A DNA stretch of 64,000 nucleotides. Origin: Paenibacillus sp. USDA918EY (lineage in GTDB: Bacteria; Bacillota; Bacilli; Paenibacillales; Paenibacillaceae). Shown here piece after piece: positions 18,424-26,731 of this stretch. The position numbers and the translations under genes are program-made. Location: positions 868,001 through 932,000 of the forward strand of contig NZ_WTWY01000001.1 of assembly GCF_009870825.1 (NCBI RefSeq). Reading direction: 5' to 3'. A model generated the notes under the pieces. The model did not search any database and was not told where the DNA came from. It saw only the letters and a list, made by a program, of their open reading frames with translations. Positions within the stretch are counted from its first letter, which is position 1. Every line of letters begins with the position of its first letter.

Positions 18424-18677
18424 TTAGTCAAGTTTAATTACCTTGTCAAAGCAATATGAAACTTTGTCATAGCCATTATGCACATAAAAAGCATGGGCGT
18501 CGGTTCGCTTAAATCCGCTACATAAAATAATACTTGATATTCCCATTTCTTTGGCATAGTTTTCAGTGTGTTTTAGTAGTTTTGTACCTATCCCACTATT
18601 CTGTAATTCCTTTTTAACCGCAAGCCCTTGAATATGTAGATAACCGATCGGAGGCCTTCACGTATCTTTATATCCAT
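18424..18677 (-). pseudogene. GNAT N-acetyltransferase remnant, internally deleted
   Basis: On the minus strand, GAGGGGG and an ATG at 18677 begin MDIKIREG. The frame then jumps to the C-terminal half of a GNAT domain (GYLHIQGLAVKKELQNSG, then IGTKLLKHTENYAKEMG and FYVHNGYDKVSYCF) ending at 18424. The acetyl-CoA loop (QNSGIGTKLL) and C-terminal strands are intact, but the N-terminal half is missing and the two pieces are out of frame. This indicates deletion plus frameshift in a former acetyltransferase gene. Confidence 0.75.
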
Positions 18678-18975
18678 CCCTACCCCCTCTAAATAGAAAT
18701 GTTCGTACAAATGATTCGACAATCGTTGCTCAATCCCAATTGTATCGTACCATATTTTACATTTTTTTCATATCGCTTCAATTTTGCTCTCGGAATCAAA
18801 TCACCCTAATTCAACGTAACATATTGCAGCTTTCTTGCGTTAGGTTATTAGAAGGGGTAGCTCGATTGGCAACCTTCAATACGCTTACAGGCAATTAAAC
18901 GCGGCAAAGGCAAATTGATCTGAACCTGAAAAATGTTAGTTGAATAGTTAAACCGTGCAGAAAGGGGAGGATAAA

Positions 18976-19407
18976 ATGTCACGCCGTAATTTATATTTAT
19001 ATCTATTCATGGTTATGATTGTGTGCCTGTCGGTTACAATCATCTCAGGATGCAAGGGAAATAGCAACAAGGATACATTTGCTGAGGTTGGTCAAAAACT
19101 GTCAAACAGCATAAAAGAAATTGATAAACATCCCGGCATTATATTATCCGGATTCGCTGCTGACCAAAATGAGAAAATATTTAAGGTTGGAATCGAATAC
19201 GACCAGAGTCAAATAAATAATGAACAATTAAAGCAAATCGTTGCTGATTATCTCAGTCATGCAGCTTCAAATTCTCCGCCTGCAAACGATTGGAAGGAAA
19301 TGCTTAAACCGTTTCAGTTACGGATTGAAAAATTAGGTGACGCAAAAAAATGGCCTGTGATCGCTGAAAAAGACATCGGGACAACAGAATTAAAATGGAA
19401 AGAATGA
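18976..19407 (+). CDS. Hypothetical lipoprotein
   Basis: The 143-residue precursor has a basic start, a hydrophobic segment and the lipobox IISGC with Cys26 as the lipidation site. The mature part is hydrophilic (NKDTFAEVGQKLSNSIKEID) and has no family I recognise. AAAGGGGAGG lies before the ATG at 18976; a GTG at 18955 lacks support. Codon use is AT-rich compared with the rest of the window, suggesting acquisition with the surrounding segment. It is anchored outside the membrane. Confidence 0.75.
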   Translation: MSRRNLYLYLFMVMIVCLSVTIISGCKGNSNKDTFAEVGQKLSNSIKEIDKHPGIILSGFAADQNEKIFKVGIEYDQSQINNEQLKQIVADYLSHAASNSPPANDWKEMLKPFQLRIEKLGDAKKWPVIAEKDIGTTELKWKE

Positions 19408-19480
19408 AAATTAGAATACTGTTGATGATAAAGTGATTTCATTACGCTAACGGAGAATGATAGCTCGATGAAGACATTTA

Positions 19481-19509
19481 AAGGCAGCCGGGTTTCGTCG
19501 GCTGCCTTT
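19481..19509 (+). terminator. Hairpin after lipoprotein gene
   Basis: AAGGCAGCC pairs with GGCTGCCTT over a ten-base loop. The T run behind it is weak, so termination efficiency is doubtful. Confidence 0.5.
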
Positions 19510-19671
19510 AACTTACGGGCAGGATAACGTAACAACAAAAGCAGGTTTGGCAGTAAAAATGACGATTTACCAGTAATTTATTCACCGAAGCTGGAAAAGC
19601 AATGCCATGTATAAAATTGGTTTTACGGGGGATTTTAATTCAATCCGTATAAGAAGGAGCTGAAGTAAAAT

Positions 19672-19896
19672 ATGATCGATTCTAAAGACAACTACGGGGT
19701 ATTAGGAAAAAAGCTCGAAGTTGATTCGGATGTGAACGAGGATCGTAATCGAGAGGAGCAATTGGATGACTCCTTTGAGGCCTGGTATGGGAATATCAAC
19801 TACCAGTTGAAGCAAAAGCTGGATCTAACGAGCGTTCCGCAGGACAGTGTATTGGATTCAGCCGTCGTCATGGGTGAGGATCCATCCCGGGATTAA
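19672..19896 (+). CDS. Small acidic hypothetical protein
   Basis: The 74-residue product is preceded by AAGGAGCTG at a good distance. It is highly charged and acidic (VDSDVNEDRNREEQLDDSFE) with no membrane segment or signal. I recognise no family. The ribosome site and composition suggest a real gene, but a spurious frame cannot be excluded. Confidence 0.5.
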   Translation: MIDSKDNYGVLGKKLEVDSDVNEDRNREEQLDDSFEAWYGNINYQLKQKLDLTSVPQDSVLDSAVVMGEDPSRD

Positions 19897-20031
19897 GAGC
19901 TCAATATCCATAACATTTAGGCTTGTCGCTGAAGGAAGCCCCCGTCATGTAGACATCTTTAAGCCACACAACCTCCGTTCGGTATACCACTTGGCTTTAT
20001 AGAAGGAGACGAACGATAAGAGATCCAAGGA

Positions 20032-20127
20032 ATGAACAACTTGCTAAAAAAAATTATTCAATACTCCGTGAAGTTGCAACGAGGAGAAAAGCTACTAATC
20101 GAGGTCGATGAATTAGAAATAAAATAA
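20032..20127 (+). pseudogene. Truncated 5' end of an aminopeptidase-like gene
   Basis: After CCAAGG, an ATG opens a 31-codon frame reading MNNLLKKIIQYSVKLQRGEK and ending LLIEVDELEIK. This resembles the first 25 or so residues of M29-type aminopeptidases, which start with a helix then a GxxLLIE strand. The frame stops at once before a strong hairpin. It looks like the stump of a deleted gene; a genuine small peptide is less likely. Confidence 0.4.
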
Positions 20128-20160
20128 AGAGACCATAGCTCGTTGCTATGGTCTCTGGTC
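20128..20160 (+). terminator. Rho-independent terminator
   Basis: A perfect 12-base stem AGAGACCATAGC / GCTATGGTCTCT with a five-base loop, followed by a short T-rich tail. Confidence 0.75.
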
Positions 20161-20217
20161 TCTTTAATTATGAAGTGGTCAGTAAATATACTAACTACGA
20201 CATTCGCCTCGCTCACT

Positions 20218-20634
20218 TCAACTGTTCGTCAACGACCTACCGCTGAATCGTTTGATCGCTTCCTCGGTCACCGGGGTGAAGAGGTTAATCAGGTTGCCGT
20301 CGGGATCGCGAAACAGCGCAGCACGGTTCCCCCACGGCATCGTGGTTGGTTCCTTTACCCACTCGTTGACAAACGGCTTCAAGCGCTCGTATTCGGCATC
20401 GACATCGTGGACGTGGAACTCGATGATGACAGAGTGATTGTCGGCCGCTACCGCGGAACCGGCGCCAAACAGTTGCACCGTCTGGGAATGGCCGATCGCC
20501 AGGGTGCACGACGGCACAACGAATTCGGCAAAGACGGGCGCGGGGCGTTCCGCCGACACACCCATAACTTTCTCGTAAAACTGGACGAGACGATCCACGT
20601 CGTCGGTAATGATGCGTAAAGAAGCAAAATTCAT
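20218..20634 (-). CDS. VOC-family (glyoxalase-like) protein
   Basis: The 138-residue single-domain protein has the glyoxalase/bleomycin-resistance fold: N-terminal SLRIITDDVDRLVQFYEKVMG and C-terminal RAALFRDPDGNLINLFTPV. Candidate metal ligands include His in IIEFHVHDVD and the Asp/Glu near the end. GAAGGAGGGG supports the ATG at 20634; an upstream ATG at 20667 does not have it. It stands alone on the minus strand with an inverted repeat in its upstream region. The reaction is unknown. Confidence 0.85.
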   Translation of the reverse strand: MNFASLRIITDDVDRLVQFYEKVMGVSAERPAPVFAEFVVPSCTLAIGHSQTVQLFGAGSAVAADNHSVIIEFHVHDVDAEYERLKPFVNEWVKEPTTMPWGNRAALFRDPDGNLINLFTPVTEEAIKRFSGRSLTNS

Positions 20635-20658
20635 GAGATCCCCTCCTTCATATAATTC

Positions 20659-20678
20659 ATGATACAATTCGGTATCAT
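20659..20678 (-). promoter_or_regulatory. Inverted-repeat operator candidate for VOC gene
   Basis: ATGATAC and GTATCAT are perfectly inverted around six bases, about 25-45 bases upstream of the VOC start codon, where a repressor would sit. Confidence 0.35.
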
Positions 20679-20746
20679 ATCATTTTGGATCAAAATACTT
20701 CGCATTTATCTTCTACTCCTTTACGATTATTTACTCCGAGTATAAA

Positions 20747-20785
20747 AAAACGCTGCTGACAACAGTATGTCAGTAGCGTTTTAAC
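20747..20785. terminator. Terminator-like hairpin
   Basis: AAAACGCTGCTGAC pairs with GTCAGTAGCGTTTT (one G-U pair) around eight bases. It is A- and T-flanked and could act in either direction. Confidence 0.65.
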
Positions 20786-21075
20786 ATTTTTTGCTTCCTC
20801 CCGAATTCCATTTCGAAATGCGGCGATACACGATATGTCTTGATTCTTATTTTTCCAGGTCTCTCCATAAAATAACAGTGACTAGTGATACGGGGATGGC
20901 ATTGGTTGTCATATTAACAGTATGAGGCTACTAAGGATTAAAATGAATGCCTATTGATTAAATTGCCGGGCAGGATACCTCCAATATTTGTATAATGAAG
21001 GTAGGTGCGAGATGACTTTACTTTGAGAGATAACGCCATCAACCAGATCAGGGAGAAGACCGGGAGGCAAGAAGC

Positions 21076-21891
21076 ATGGAATCTATTCACAAACCGATTC
21101 ACAGGTCTAAATGGAGAATTCGGCTGGGAACCGCCTATTATAGGGGGAGGAGGTACCTGGAATGGTGCTTCGGCTCCGCGCATTTTGCCAAGACCAAAAG
21201 ACGGGATCTGTTGCCGTTCCGCGTTGCAGCTCATCGGACACCGATGCTCAGACAGCTGAAAGACGTGGATATGTGGCTTCAGCATAACAAAGTGACCAAT
21301 CTGAAAATCGCCATCCAGCGTATCAATGGAATTACGGTCATGCCCGGTGAAACCTTTTCGTATTGGAGATTGATCGGCAAACCTACCCGGCGAAAAGGGT
21401 ACGTCGAAGGCATGGTTTTATTTTACGGGGGATTCAAACCGGGCGTTGGCGGGGGATTGTGCCAGCTTTCCAATTTGCTGTACTGGATCACGCTGCATAC
21501 ACCGCTTGAAGTGACCGAAAGGCATCGCCACAGCTACGACGTTTTCCCGGACGCAAACCGGACCCAGCCGTTTGGAAGCGGGGCGACGTGCGCTTATAAC
21601 TACTTGGATCTTCGAATCAAAAATAATACGGCCGAACCTTATCAGCTGGTGCTTGGCATGGAAGACGGGGATTTGACGGGCGAGTGGAGGACGACTCAAA
21701 TGACGCTTCACACCTACGAAATCTATGAAAAAGAGCATCGGATCACCCAGAACCTTTGGGGTGGTTACGAGCGGCATAACAGCATTTACCGCAAAGTGTT
21801 CAATCGCGAAGGCGAGCTTGTGCAAGACGAATTCATCACGGAAAACCGGGCTCTGATGATGTATCAGCCTTTTCTCGAATCAGGAACGTAG
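21076..21891 (+). CDS. VanW-family protein
   Basis: The 271-residue protein has the VanW domain: NLKIAIQRINGITVMPGETFSYW as its start and the signature GGGLCQLSNLLYWITLHTPL (about residues 129-148) with conserved Cys, then ERHRHSYDVFPDANRTQPFG. VanW proteins accompany some vancomycin-resistance clusters but their role is unresolved. No other van genes are nearby. It has no signal peptide. GGGAGGC precedes the ATG. Confidence 0.88.
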   Translation: MESIHKPIHRSKWRIRLGTAYYRGRRYLEWCFGSAHFAKTKRRDLLPFRVAAHRTPMLRQLKDVDMWLQHNKVTNLKIAIQRINGITVMPGETFSYWRLIGKPTRRKGYVEGMVLFYGGFKPGVGGGLCQLSNLLYWITLHTPLEVTERHRHSYDVFPDANRTQPFGSGATCAYNYLDLRIKNNTAEPYQLVLGMEDGDLTGEWRTTQMTLHTYEIYEKEHRITQNLWGGYERHNSIYRKVFNREGELVQDEFITENRALMMYQPFLESGT

Positions 21892-21954
21892 ATCGCCGCA
21901 GCCCATTTAAGCCCATTCCGAACGATACCGACTTTATATTTGACATGAAACGTT

Positions 21955-21982
21955 TTGTATCCGGCACGATCCCGAGTATAAT
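21955..21982 (+). promoter_or_regulatory. Sigma-A-type promoter of csoR
   Basis: TTGTAT, 16 bases, TATAAT, about 30 bases before the csoR start. Confidence 0.55.
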
Positions 21983-22013
21983 ACTATTATCAGGTTAAAA
22001 GGAGGCGAGTTGC

Positions 22014-22364
22014 ATGAATACGGTACCGGAAATGATGGATCAGAACGCCGATCAAAAAGAAGAAGCTTGCTGCGGAGACCATACCGAGCGGAAAAGCCAT
22101 CATTCGGATAAGGTGAAAAACAGCCTGGTCAGTCGCTTGAACCGCATCGAAGGCCAGGTTCGCGGAATCAAGGGACTGATCGAAAAGGATACGTACTGCG
22201 ATGATGTTTTGAACCAAATTGCCTCCGTGCAGTCCGCTTTGAACGGCGTGGGAAAACTGCTGCTTGAGCATCACATGAAAAGCTGCGTCGTTCAACGGAT
22301 TCAGGAAGGCGATCAGGATGTGCTCACGGAGCTCATGACGACAATGAACAAATTGATCAAATAA
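22014..22364 (+). CDS. csoR: Copper-sensing transcriptional repressor CsoR
   Basis: The 116-residue all-helical repressor (DUF156) releases DNA when Cu(I) binds. The copper ligand set is intact: Cys62, His87 and Cys91 with the family spacing. [20 protein letters not shown] is the conserved DNA-binding helix. The N-terminal extension adds a CCGDH segment and further His residues that could be an extra metal site. AAAGGAGGC precedes the ATG. It is followed by its own terminator, then by copA with a separate promoter. Confidence 0.94.
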   Translation: MNTVPEMMDQNADQKEEACCGDHTERKSHHSDKVKNSLVSRLNRIEGQVRGIKGLIEKDTYCDDVLNQIASVQSALNGVGKLLLEHHMKSCVVQRIQEGDQDVLTELMTTMNKLIK

Positions 22365-22370
22365 AACGGC

Positions 22371-22394
22371 AAGCCGCCTCGGGGCGGCTTTTTT
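22371..22394 (+). terminator. Terminator of csoR
   Basis: AAGCCGCC-TCGG-GGCGGCTT followed by Ts. Confidence 0.9.
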
Positions 22395-22414
22395 CATGTT
22401 TGAAAAATAGGATA

Positions 22415-22465
22415 GAGGGGTATTGTAAAAATGTGTTGACTAAATATAGGGTGAGGGGGTATACT
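22415..22465 (+). promoter_or_regulatory. copA promoter with G-tract CsoR operator candidate
   Basis: TTGACT (22436-22441), 18 bases, TATACT (22460-22465). The spacer and -10 overlap GAGGGGGTATAC, and a related GAGGGGTATT lies just upstream at 22415. G-tracts next to TAT elements at a copA promoter are typical of CsoR sites, so CsoR probably blocks polymerase here. Confidence 0.6.
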
Positions 22466-22549
22466 AAAGTCAAGGAAGGCAAGCAACGACATCGATCAAA
22501 ATTTTCAAATGGATACAATAAACGTAAGGCTCATGAAGGAGTGATTGTT

Positions 22550-24982
22550 TTGGAAGCAGCGCTTAAAAAACAAAAACAGAAAACCTTGCAAATTACCGGG
22601 ATGACATGCGCCGCGTGTGCGAACCGGATTGAAAAAGGGTTGAACAAACTGGAAGGCGTGGATTCGGCAAACGTGAATTTTGCGCTTGAACGGGCGACCG
22701 TAACCTACGATTCGGATAAAGTGGACGAAGAAGCGATCGATGCCACGATCAAAAAGCTTGGTTACGGGACCGTCAAGGAAGTGACGCGTTTCAAGCTTGA
22801 AGGCATGACATGCGCCGCATGTGCGAACCGGATCGAAAAAGGGTTGAACAAATTGCCCGGCGTATCGAACGCTGCCGTCAATTTCGCGCTGGAGACCGCT
22901 ACGGTAGAATATTCACCCGCGGAAGTTTCGGTCTCCGACATGCAGTCAAAAGTGAAACAACTCGGCTACAAAGCGATCGTCCAAAGCGATAGCGAAGAAC
23001 AGTCAGACAACCGGGACCAGGCGGTCCGGAAGCAAAAACGCAAGCTGATCGTTTCGGCGATCCTGTCGCTTCCGCTGCTGTGGGCGATGGTCGCTCACTT
23101 TTCGTTCACATCATGGATTTATTTGCCCGATCTGTTCATGAACCCGTGGTTCCAGCTGGTTCTGGCGACTCCGGTACAGTTTTATATCGGTTGGCCGTTT
23201 TATGTCGGGGCATATAAAGCGCTCCGCAACGGAAGTGCAAACATGGATGTGCTGGTATCGCTGGGGACTTCGGCCGCCTACTTCTACAGTTTGTACCTGA
23301 CGATCGACTGGTATGCGAAAGGCGCAAACATGCATCACGGTCCGAACATGTATTACGAAACGAGCGCAATACTGATTACGTTGGTTATTATGGGCAAGTT
23401 GTTTGAAGCGCTGGCCAAAGGCCGCACGTCGGAAGCGATCAAATCGCTGATGGGACTTCAGGCGAAAACGGCGCGGGTGATCCGCGACGGGCAGGAGCTG
23501 ACGGTTCCGGTTGAGGAAGTCATCGCAGGCGATATCGTCATGGTTCGTCCGGGCGAAAAAATTCCGGTGGACGGCAACGTGCTGGAAGGCGAATCGTCGG
23601 TGGACGAATCGATGCTGACAGGCGAAAGCTTGCCGGTCGAGAAAAGAGCCGGGGACGCTGTCATCGGCGCCACCCTGAACAAAAACGGCGTTCTGCGCGT
23701 TCAAGCTACGAAAGTCGGCAAGGAGACGGCTTTGGCGCAAATCATCAAAGTCGTTGAGGAGGCACAAGGCTCCAAAGCGCCGATCCAGCGGGTCGCCGAC
23801 GTTATTTCCGGCATCTTCGTACCGATCGTGGTCGGCATCGCGATCGTGGCATTCCTGGTCTGGTATTTCTTCGTGACGCCGGGCAATTTCTCCGAAGCGT
23901 TGGAAAAAGCCATCGCCATTCTGGTAATCGCTTGCCCTTGCGCGCTTGGTTTGGCTACGCCGACATCGATCATGGCCGGTTCCGGACGCGCTGCCGAGCT
24001 CGGGATCCTGTTCAAGGGCGGAGAGCATTTGGAGCAAACACATAAAATCGATGCGATCATTTTGGATAAAACGGGCACCGTTACAAAAGGCAAACCGGAA
24101 TTGACCGATGTCATCGCGGAAGGCGATGAACAAGAGTTCCTTAGACTGGTCGGCGCCGCCGAGAAAAATTCGGAGCACCCGCTCGCGGAAGCGATCGTCG
24201 CCGGCGTACAGGAACGCGGCATCCGGTTACCGGACACGCAAATGTTTGCGGCCGTTCCGGGCTACGGCATCGAAGCTGAAGTCGAAGGCAAGAAACTGCT
24301 GGTCGGCACGCGAAAATTGATGGATAAACACGGCGTTGACGCCGCCCACGCCTATGAATTGATGTCCCGCCTGGAGGAATCCGGCAAAACCGCCATGCTG
24401 GCTGCGATCGACAACAAGTATGCAGGAATGGTCGCGGTGGCGGATACCATTAAAGAAACTTCCAAAGAAGCGGTACAACGCCTGAAAGACATGGGCATCG
24501 AAGTCATCATGATCACGGGCGACAACGAACGTACCGCCAAAGCCATCGCGGCGGAAGTCGGCATCGATCATGTCCGCGCCGAGGTGCTTCCGGAAGGAAA
24601 AGCTGAAGAGGTCAAAAAGCTTCAAGCCCAAGGCAAAAAAGTGGCGATGGTCGGCGATGGCATCAACGACGCCCCGGCGCTTGCGACGGCCGATATCGGC
24701 ATGGCGATCGGCACGGGCACCGACGTCGCGATGGAAGCGGCGGACGTGACGCTTATGCGCGGGGACCTGTCGAGCATCCCTGACGCGATCTATATGAGCC
24801 GCAAAACGATGGGCAACATCAAGCAAAATCTGTTTTGGGCGCTGGGATACAACACGCTGGGCATTCCCGTAGCGGCACTTGGGTTGCTGGCGCCTTGGAT
24901 CGCCGGCGCGGCGATGGCGCTCAGCTCGGTATCCGTCGTATTGAACGCGCTGCGCCTGCAGCGGGTAAAAATCCGCCACTGA
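22550..24982 (+). CDS. copA: Copper-exporting P1B-type ATPase CopA
   Basis: Pumps Cu(I) out of the cytoplasm. The 810-residue protein starts with two heavy-metal-associated domains, each with [18 protein letters not shown] (first Cys pair at 20 and 23, second copy near residue 85). Then come membrane helices, the translocation motif CPC ([11 protein letters not shown], about residue 462), the phosphorylated Asp in DKTGT (about 505) and [14 protein letters not shown] at 22550 is the likely start, eight bases after AAGGAG; reading upstream in frame would run through the promoter. The near-identical HMA motifs suggest recent internal duplication. Confidence 0.96.
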   Translation: MEAALKKQKQKTLQITGMTCAACANRIEKGLNKLEGVDSANVNFALERATVTYDSDKVDEEAIDATIKKLGYGTVKEVTRFKLEGMTCAACANRIEKGLNKLPGVSNAAVNFALETATVEYSPAEVSVSDMQSKVKQLGYKAIVQSDSEEQSDNRDQAVRKQKRKLIVSAILSLPLLWAMVAHFSFTSWIYLPDLFMNPWFQLVLATPVQFYIGWPFYVGAYKALRNGSANMDVLVSLGTSAAYFYSLYLTIDWYAKGANMHHGPNMYYETSAILITLVIMGKLFEALAKGRTSEAIKSLMGLQAKTARVIRDGQELTVPVEEVIAGDIVMVRPGEKIPVDGNVLEGESSVDESMLTGESLPVEKRAGDAVIGATLNKNGVLRVQATKVGKETALAQIIKVVEEAQGSKAPIQRVADVISGIFVPIVVGIAIVAFLVWYFFVTPGNFSEALEKAIAILVIACPCALGLATPTSIMAGSGRAAELGILFKGGEHLEQTHKIDAIILDKTGTVTKGKPELTDVIAEGDEQEFLRLVGAAEKNSEHPLAEAIVAGVQERGIRLPDTQMFAAVPGYGIEAEVEGKKLLVGTRKLMDKHGVDAAHAYELMSRLEESGKTAMLAAIDNKYAGMVAVADTIKETSKEAVQRLKDMGIEVIMITGDNERTAKAIAAEVGIDHVRAEVLPEGKAEEVKKLQAQGKKVAMVGDGINDAPALATADIGMAIGTGTDVAMEAADVTLMRGDLSSIPDAIYMSRKTMGNIKQNLFWALGYNTLGIPVAALGLLAPWIAGAAMALSSVSVVLNALRLQRVKIRH

Positions 24983-25020
24983 TTGGTATGGATGATCTGA
25001 GGGAAGATGGCATTGAAAAA

Positions 25021-25065
25021 CGCCGACCGGAGGGCCGGAGGGCAGATTTAACCAGCCGGTCGGCG
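25021..25065 (+). other. Intergenic hairpin between copA and His-rich gene
   Basis: CGCCGACCGG is perfectly inverted as CCGGTCGGCG 25 bases later. No T run follows, so it is more likely an mRNA stability or attenuation element between copA and the following genes than a terminator. Confidence 0.5.
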
Positions 25066-25125
25066 GTATTGATTCGAGAGCGGTTCAGCTTTTAAAAACG
25101 ATCCGAAAAAAGGGAGCGATTTAAT

Positions 25126-26016
25126 ATGAGCGAACATCAATCAATGAATCATGGAAGCAACCAGCATCACCAGCATGACCATCACCAGCATGACCATCAC
25201 CAACATGACCATCAACAGCACGTCCATCAACAGCATGACACTCATCAGCATGACCTTCACGGTCATGACACCCATGGGAATCATGGCCATCATCATGGCG
25301 GGCACGGACATCATCAAAACATGCCTGGCCTTTATAAGGTACGTTTCGAGTTTCCACAGGGCATACCGAACGCCAATGAAGAAACGGAGATCATGATCGT
25401 AACGACCGATCGGGCCGGCAATCCGGTGAGCCGTTTCAAAGTTACCCACGAAAAACTGATCCATCTGATCATCGTCAACCATGACCTGTCGTTTTTTAAC
25501 CATATTCATCCCGAATATGAGGGCAATGGGGTTTTTAAAGTCAAAACGGTCTTCCCGGATGGAGGCAAGTATAAATTGTTCGTCGATTTCGTTACGGAAG
25601 ACGATGTCGCTTCGAATTTGAGCGAATGGGTAGAGGTAAGCGGCACGCTCGCAGGTCATCATAAGCTTGAACCCGAGAGCAAGTTGGTGAAAGAAGTCGA
25701 CGGCAGGGAATTTGAGCTCTCGCTCAGCACGGACCGGGCGCAAAGCGATACAGTACTGACCTATACGGTAAGGGACGCCCATTCCAAAAAAGAAATCGTC
25801 GACTTGGAGCAGTACCTGGGTGCAGCCGGTCACGTCGTCGTATTGTCGGCCGATACGAAACATTATCTTCACGTCCATCCCGTCGATGAAAGCTCGAAAG
25901 GCCCGACGGCGGCATTTGCCACATCTTTCCCGGAAAAAGGAATCTATAAAATCTGGGGGCAATTTCAGCATCGGGGGGACGTACTGACCGTGCCATTCGT
26001 AGTTGAGGCCAAATAA
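25126..26016 (+). CDS. Histidine-rich two-module protein of the copper cluster
   Basis: The 296-residue protein begins with a tail in which 27 of the first 63 residues are His, encoded by six 15-base repeats (25171-25260). Two similar modules follow. Each has a hydrophobic strand, then H-x-HP, then a glycine-containing strand: HLIIVNHDLSFFNHIHPE with GKYKLFVDF, and HVVVLSADTKHYLHVHPV with GIYKIWGQF. No signal peptide is visible, so it appears cytoplasmic. Related modules occur in YtkA-like or metal-associated proteins. Placement after copA suggests copper (or zinc) storage or buffering; this is inference. Confidence 0.75.
   Translation: MSEHQSMNHGSNQHHQHDHHQHDHHQHDHQQHVHQQHDTHQHDLHGHDTHGNHGHHHGGHGHHQNMPGLYKVRFEFPQGIPNANEETEIMIVTTDRAGNPVSRFKVTHEKLIHLIIVNHDLSFFNHIHPEYEGNGVFKVKTVFPDGGKYKLFVDFVTEDDVASNLSEWVEVSGTLAGHHKLEPESKLVKEVDGREFELSLSTDRAQSDTVLTYTVRDAHSKKEIVDLEQYLGAAGHVVVLSADTKHYLHVHPVDESSKGPTAAFATSFPEKGIYKIWGQFQHRGDVLTVPFVVEAK
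25171..25260 (+). repeat. Six-unit 15-base coding tandem repeat
   Basis: Six consecutive 15-base units of the type CAGCATGACCATCAC encode the pentapeptide Q-H-D-H-H and variants. The first two are identical and later ones diverge. Slippage could change the length of the histidine tail between strains. Confidence 0.9.
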
Positions 26017-26054
26017 TCAAATCCAGTCGGAAAAGGGAGAAGGAGAACAGCCAT

Positions 26055-26702
26055 ATGATGGAGGCCATAGAAACGCCGGGGAAAACGAAAATTGCCGTAT
26101 CGACGCCGATTCAAGTCGGGGGAAACGTGATTACCCCTAAGCAGCTTGCAACGATTGCATCCGCAGCCGGCCGGGATGCGCATATTGAAATTACGCCGTT
26201 TAGACAGATTTACGTCGAAGTGCCGGTTGATGAAAAAGAACGGGTGACGGAAGCATTGCAGCAGGCCGGGCTGGAGGTTTTTCCCGCCGGGGCCGTCGTG
26301 AAAGGTTTGATCGCCTGCCAGTTTTGCAAAGGAGCGGAAGATGCCGGTCTCGCGACGGCTCAAGCGATCCATCAAGCGATCGCCGGGATTGCAACGCCGG
26401 TTCCGATTAAGGTTGCTTATGCCGGATGCGCGCTTGGCACGAGCGAACCGCTGCTGAAAGACATCGGCATCGTCAAAATGAAGGACACGTTCAGCATATA
26501 CGTCGGCGGGGAAGCCAAAGGGATCAAGGCTGCCGCTGCCGAGCTGCTGGCGGAAGGTTTGGAGGAGGGACAGATCATCCCGGCGGTCCTCAAGATGATC
26601 GACTTCTACAAGGCCAATGCAAAAGGAAAGGAGAAATTCGGCAAATTCATCCGCCGAATGACGCTGGAAAAGATCCGCGAGGCTGCCGGACTAGCGGTTT
26701 AA
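26055..26702 (+). CDS. Nitrite/sulfite reductase-like (NIR_SIR) small protein
   Basis: The 215-residue protein reads as one half of a siroheme reductase. Residues about 12-80 resemble the ferredoxin-like half domain (VGGNVITPKQLATIASAAGR, then EITPFRQIYVEVP). Residues 85-200 resemble the 4Fe-4S/siroheme domain. Only three cluster cysteines are seen, Cys88, Cys91 and Cys125; the usual GCxxxC is GCALGTS, lacking the last Cys. AAGGAGAAC precedes the two adjacent ATGs. It lies between the His-rich protein and a glutaredoxin, so a redox role in copper stress is likely, but the reaction is unknown. Confidence 0.75.
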   Translation: MMEAIETPGKTKIAVSTPIQVGGNVITPKQLATIASAAGRDAHIEITPFRQIYVEVPVDEKERVTEALQQAGLEVFPAGAVVKGLIACQFCKGAEDAGLATAQAIHQAIAGIATPVPIKVAYAGCALGTSEPLLKDIGIVKMKDTFSIYVGGEAKGIKAAAAELLAEGLEEGQIIPAVLKMIDFYKANAKGKEKFGKFIRRMTLEKIREAAGLAV

Positions 26703-26731
26703 CGAAACCTGCCGTTAAGGAGTGAATCGAA

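Larger units (their letters stand above)
17968..18975. other. AT-rich region with gene remnants
   Basis: The roughly 1 kb between the AraC gene and the lipoprotein is clearly more AT-rich than its flanks. It holds a 52-codon open frame (18158-18316) with a terminator behind it and an internally deleted acetyltransferase remnant (18424-18677). No intact gene is seen in the remainder. Confidence 0.6.
19897..20217. other. Intergenic region with aminopeptidase-like remnant
   Basis: About 320 bases without an intact gene. They contain the 31-codon open frame at 20032-20127 and its terminator at 20128. Nothing else is recognised. Confidence 0.5.
20635..21075. other. Intergenic region between VOC and VanW genes
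   Basis: It contains the VOC operator-like repeat (20659), a hairpin (20747-20782) and, ahead of the VanW gene, an extended -10 element TGTATAAT near 20990. No gene is recognised in the 440 bases. Confidence 0.5.

Noticed and set aside
21076..21891. Vancomycin-resistance locus
   Set aside because: Only a VanW-domain protein is present; no vanA/H/X or sensor-regulator genes accompany it, and VanW alone does not give resistance.
22400..22549. 50-residue N-terminal extension of CopA
   Set aside because: The extension would be read through the promoter and operator region; a good ribosome site and TTG at 22550 give the expected CopA N terminus.
23111..24178. 355-codon minus-strand frame opposite copA
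   Set aside because: It lies wholly within copA motifs on the other strand and has no recognisable domain or ribosome site.
25171..25260. Short regular repeats as a possible CRISPR array
   Set aside because: The 15-base units are contiguous without spacers and lie in frame inside a coding sequence for a His-rich tail.
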